Under the pieces are notes generated by a model that made no database searches, was not told where the DNA came from, and was given only the letters and a program-made list of their open reading frames with translations. From CAZTAK01 sp964611585 (lineage in GTDB: Bacteria > Pseudomonadota > Alphaproteobacteria > SHVP01), in NCBI GenBank assembly GCA_964611585.1, contig CAZTAK010000103.1, forward strand, positions 1-6,363: a stretch of DNA of 6,363 nucleotides, given 5' to 3'. Below are positions 6,311 through 6,363 of this stretch, in pieces (the first letter of the stretch is position 1; each line of letters starts with the position of its first letter). Both the position numbers and the translations under genes were made by a program.

Positions 6311-6360
6311 AGAGCTTTTCCCGTTCGCATGCGTTCACGCGAAAAGCTCTATCCCTTTTA
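6311..6360 (+). terminator. Candidate operon-end terminator or dispersed palindromic repeat
   Basis: AGAGCTTTTC (6311-6320) is perfectly complementary to GAAAAGCTCT (6341-6350). With one C-C mismatch, pairing extends three more base pairs inward, leaving a loop of about 12 bases that itself contains CGCATGCG. The downstream strand reads ATCCCTTTTA (6351-6360), a short T-run, so it could end the isc transcript after iscX. The T-run is short and three C's intervene, so it is not a textbook terminator. Palindromes of the AGAGC-TTTTC / GAAAA-GCTCT kind are, as I recall, widespread between genes in alphaproteobacteria, so this may equally be a dispersed repeat. No gene is seen from 6275 to 6363. 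Confidence 0.5.
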
Positions 6361-6363
6361 CAT

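Noticed and set aside
5998..6330. A 110-residue minus-strand open frame covering iscX and its flanks
   Set aside because: The + strand iscX matches its family along its whole length, and the minus-strand product is Ser/Arg-rich with no family resemblance.
1..6363. A hidden novel system, mobile element or CRISPR array
   Set aside because: Every substantial + strand stretch is explained by a known ISC gene. There is no transposase, integrase, direct-repeat array or abrupt change in coding style.

Overview
The window holds most of an iron-sulphur cluster (ISC) assembly operon, all on the + strand. In order: a second cysteine desulfurase (5' end cut off by the window), iscS, iscU, iscA, hscB, hscA, fdx and iscX. 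The order from iscS onward matches the classical E. coli isc operon. The base composition is high-GC by eye. The proteins look alphaproteobacterial, with several mitochondrion-like traits: IscS resembles NFS1, the ferredoxin is adrenodoxin-type, and HscB carries an N-terminal tetracysteine module like human HSC20. A free-living, high-GC alphaproteobacterium of Rhodospirillales-like affinity is the best guess. This rests on recalled family knowledge, not on a database search.

Layout: 1-885, partial NifS-like desulfurase; 904-2142, iscS; 2143-2198, gap with a possible hairpin; 2199-2621, iscU; 2663-2998, iscA (GTG start); 3045-3686, hscB; 3683-5590, hscA, overlapping hscB by ATGA; 5600-5932, fdx; 5933-6079, a locally AT-richer gap; 6080-6274, iscX; 6311-6360, a strong palindrome with a short T-run, either a terminator or a dispersed palindromic repeat. 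No iscR gene and no operon promoter are visible. If present, they lie upstream of base 1.

How the genes work together: IscS takes sulfur from cysteine as a persulfide and passes it to the scaffold IscU. Fdx supplies electrons for cluster formation. IscX is a small acidic IscS-binding modulator. HscB brings loaded IscU to the Hsp70 HscA, which recognises LPPVK in IscU and releases the cluster using ATP. IscA is an A-type carrier for delivery to target proteins. The first desulfurase is a second potential sulfur source whose specific role cannot be read from the sequence.

I see no mobile element, CRISPR array, tRNA or rRNA. Most of the window is ordinary core metabolism and I do not think it contains an undescribed system. 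The points worth a second look are the HscB zinc-finger-like N-terminus, the paired desulfurases, the iscS-iscU hairpin, the possible separate expression of iscX, and the terminal palindrome.
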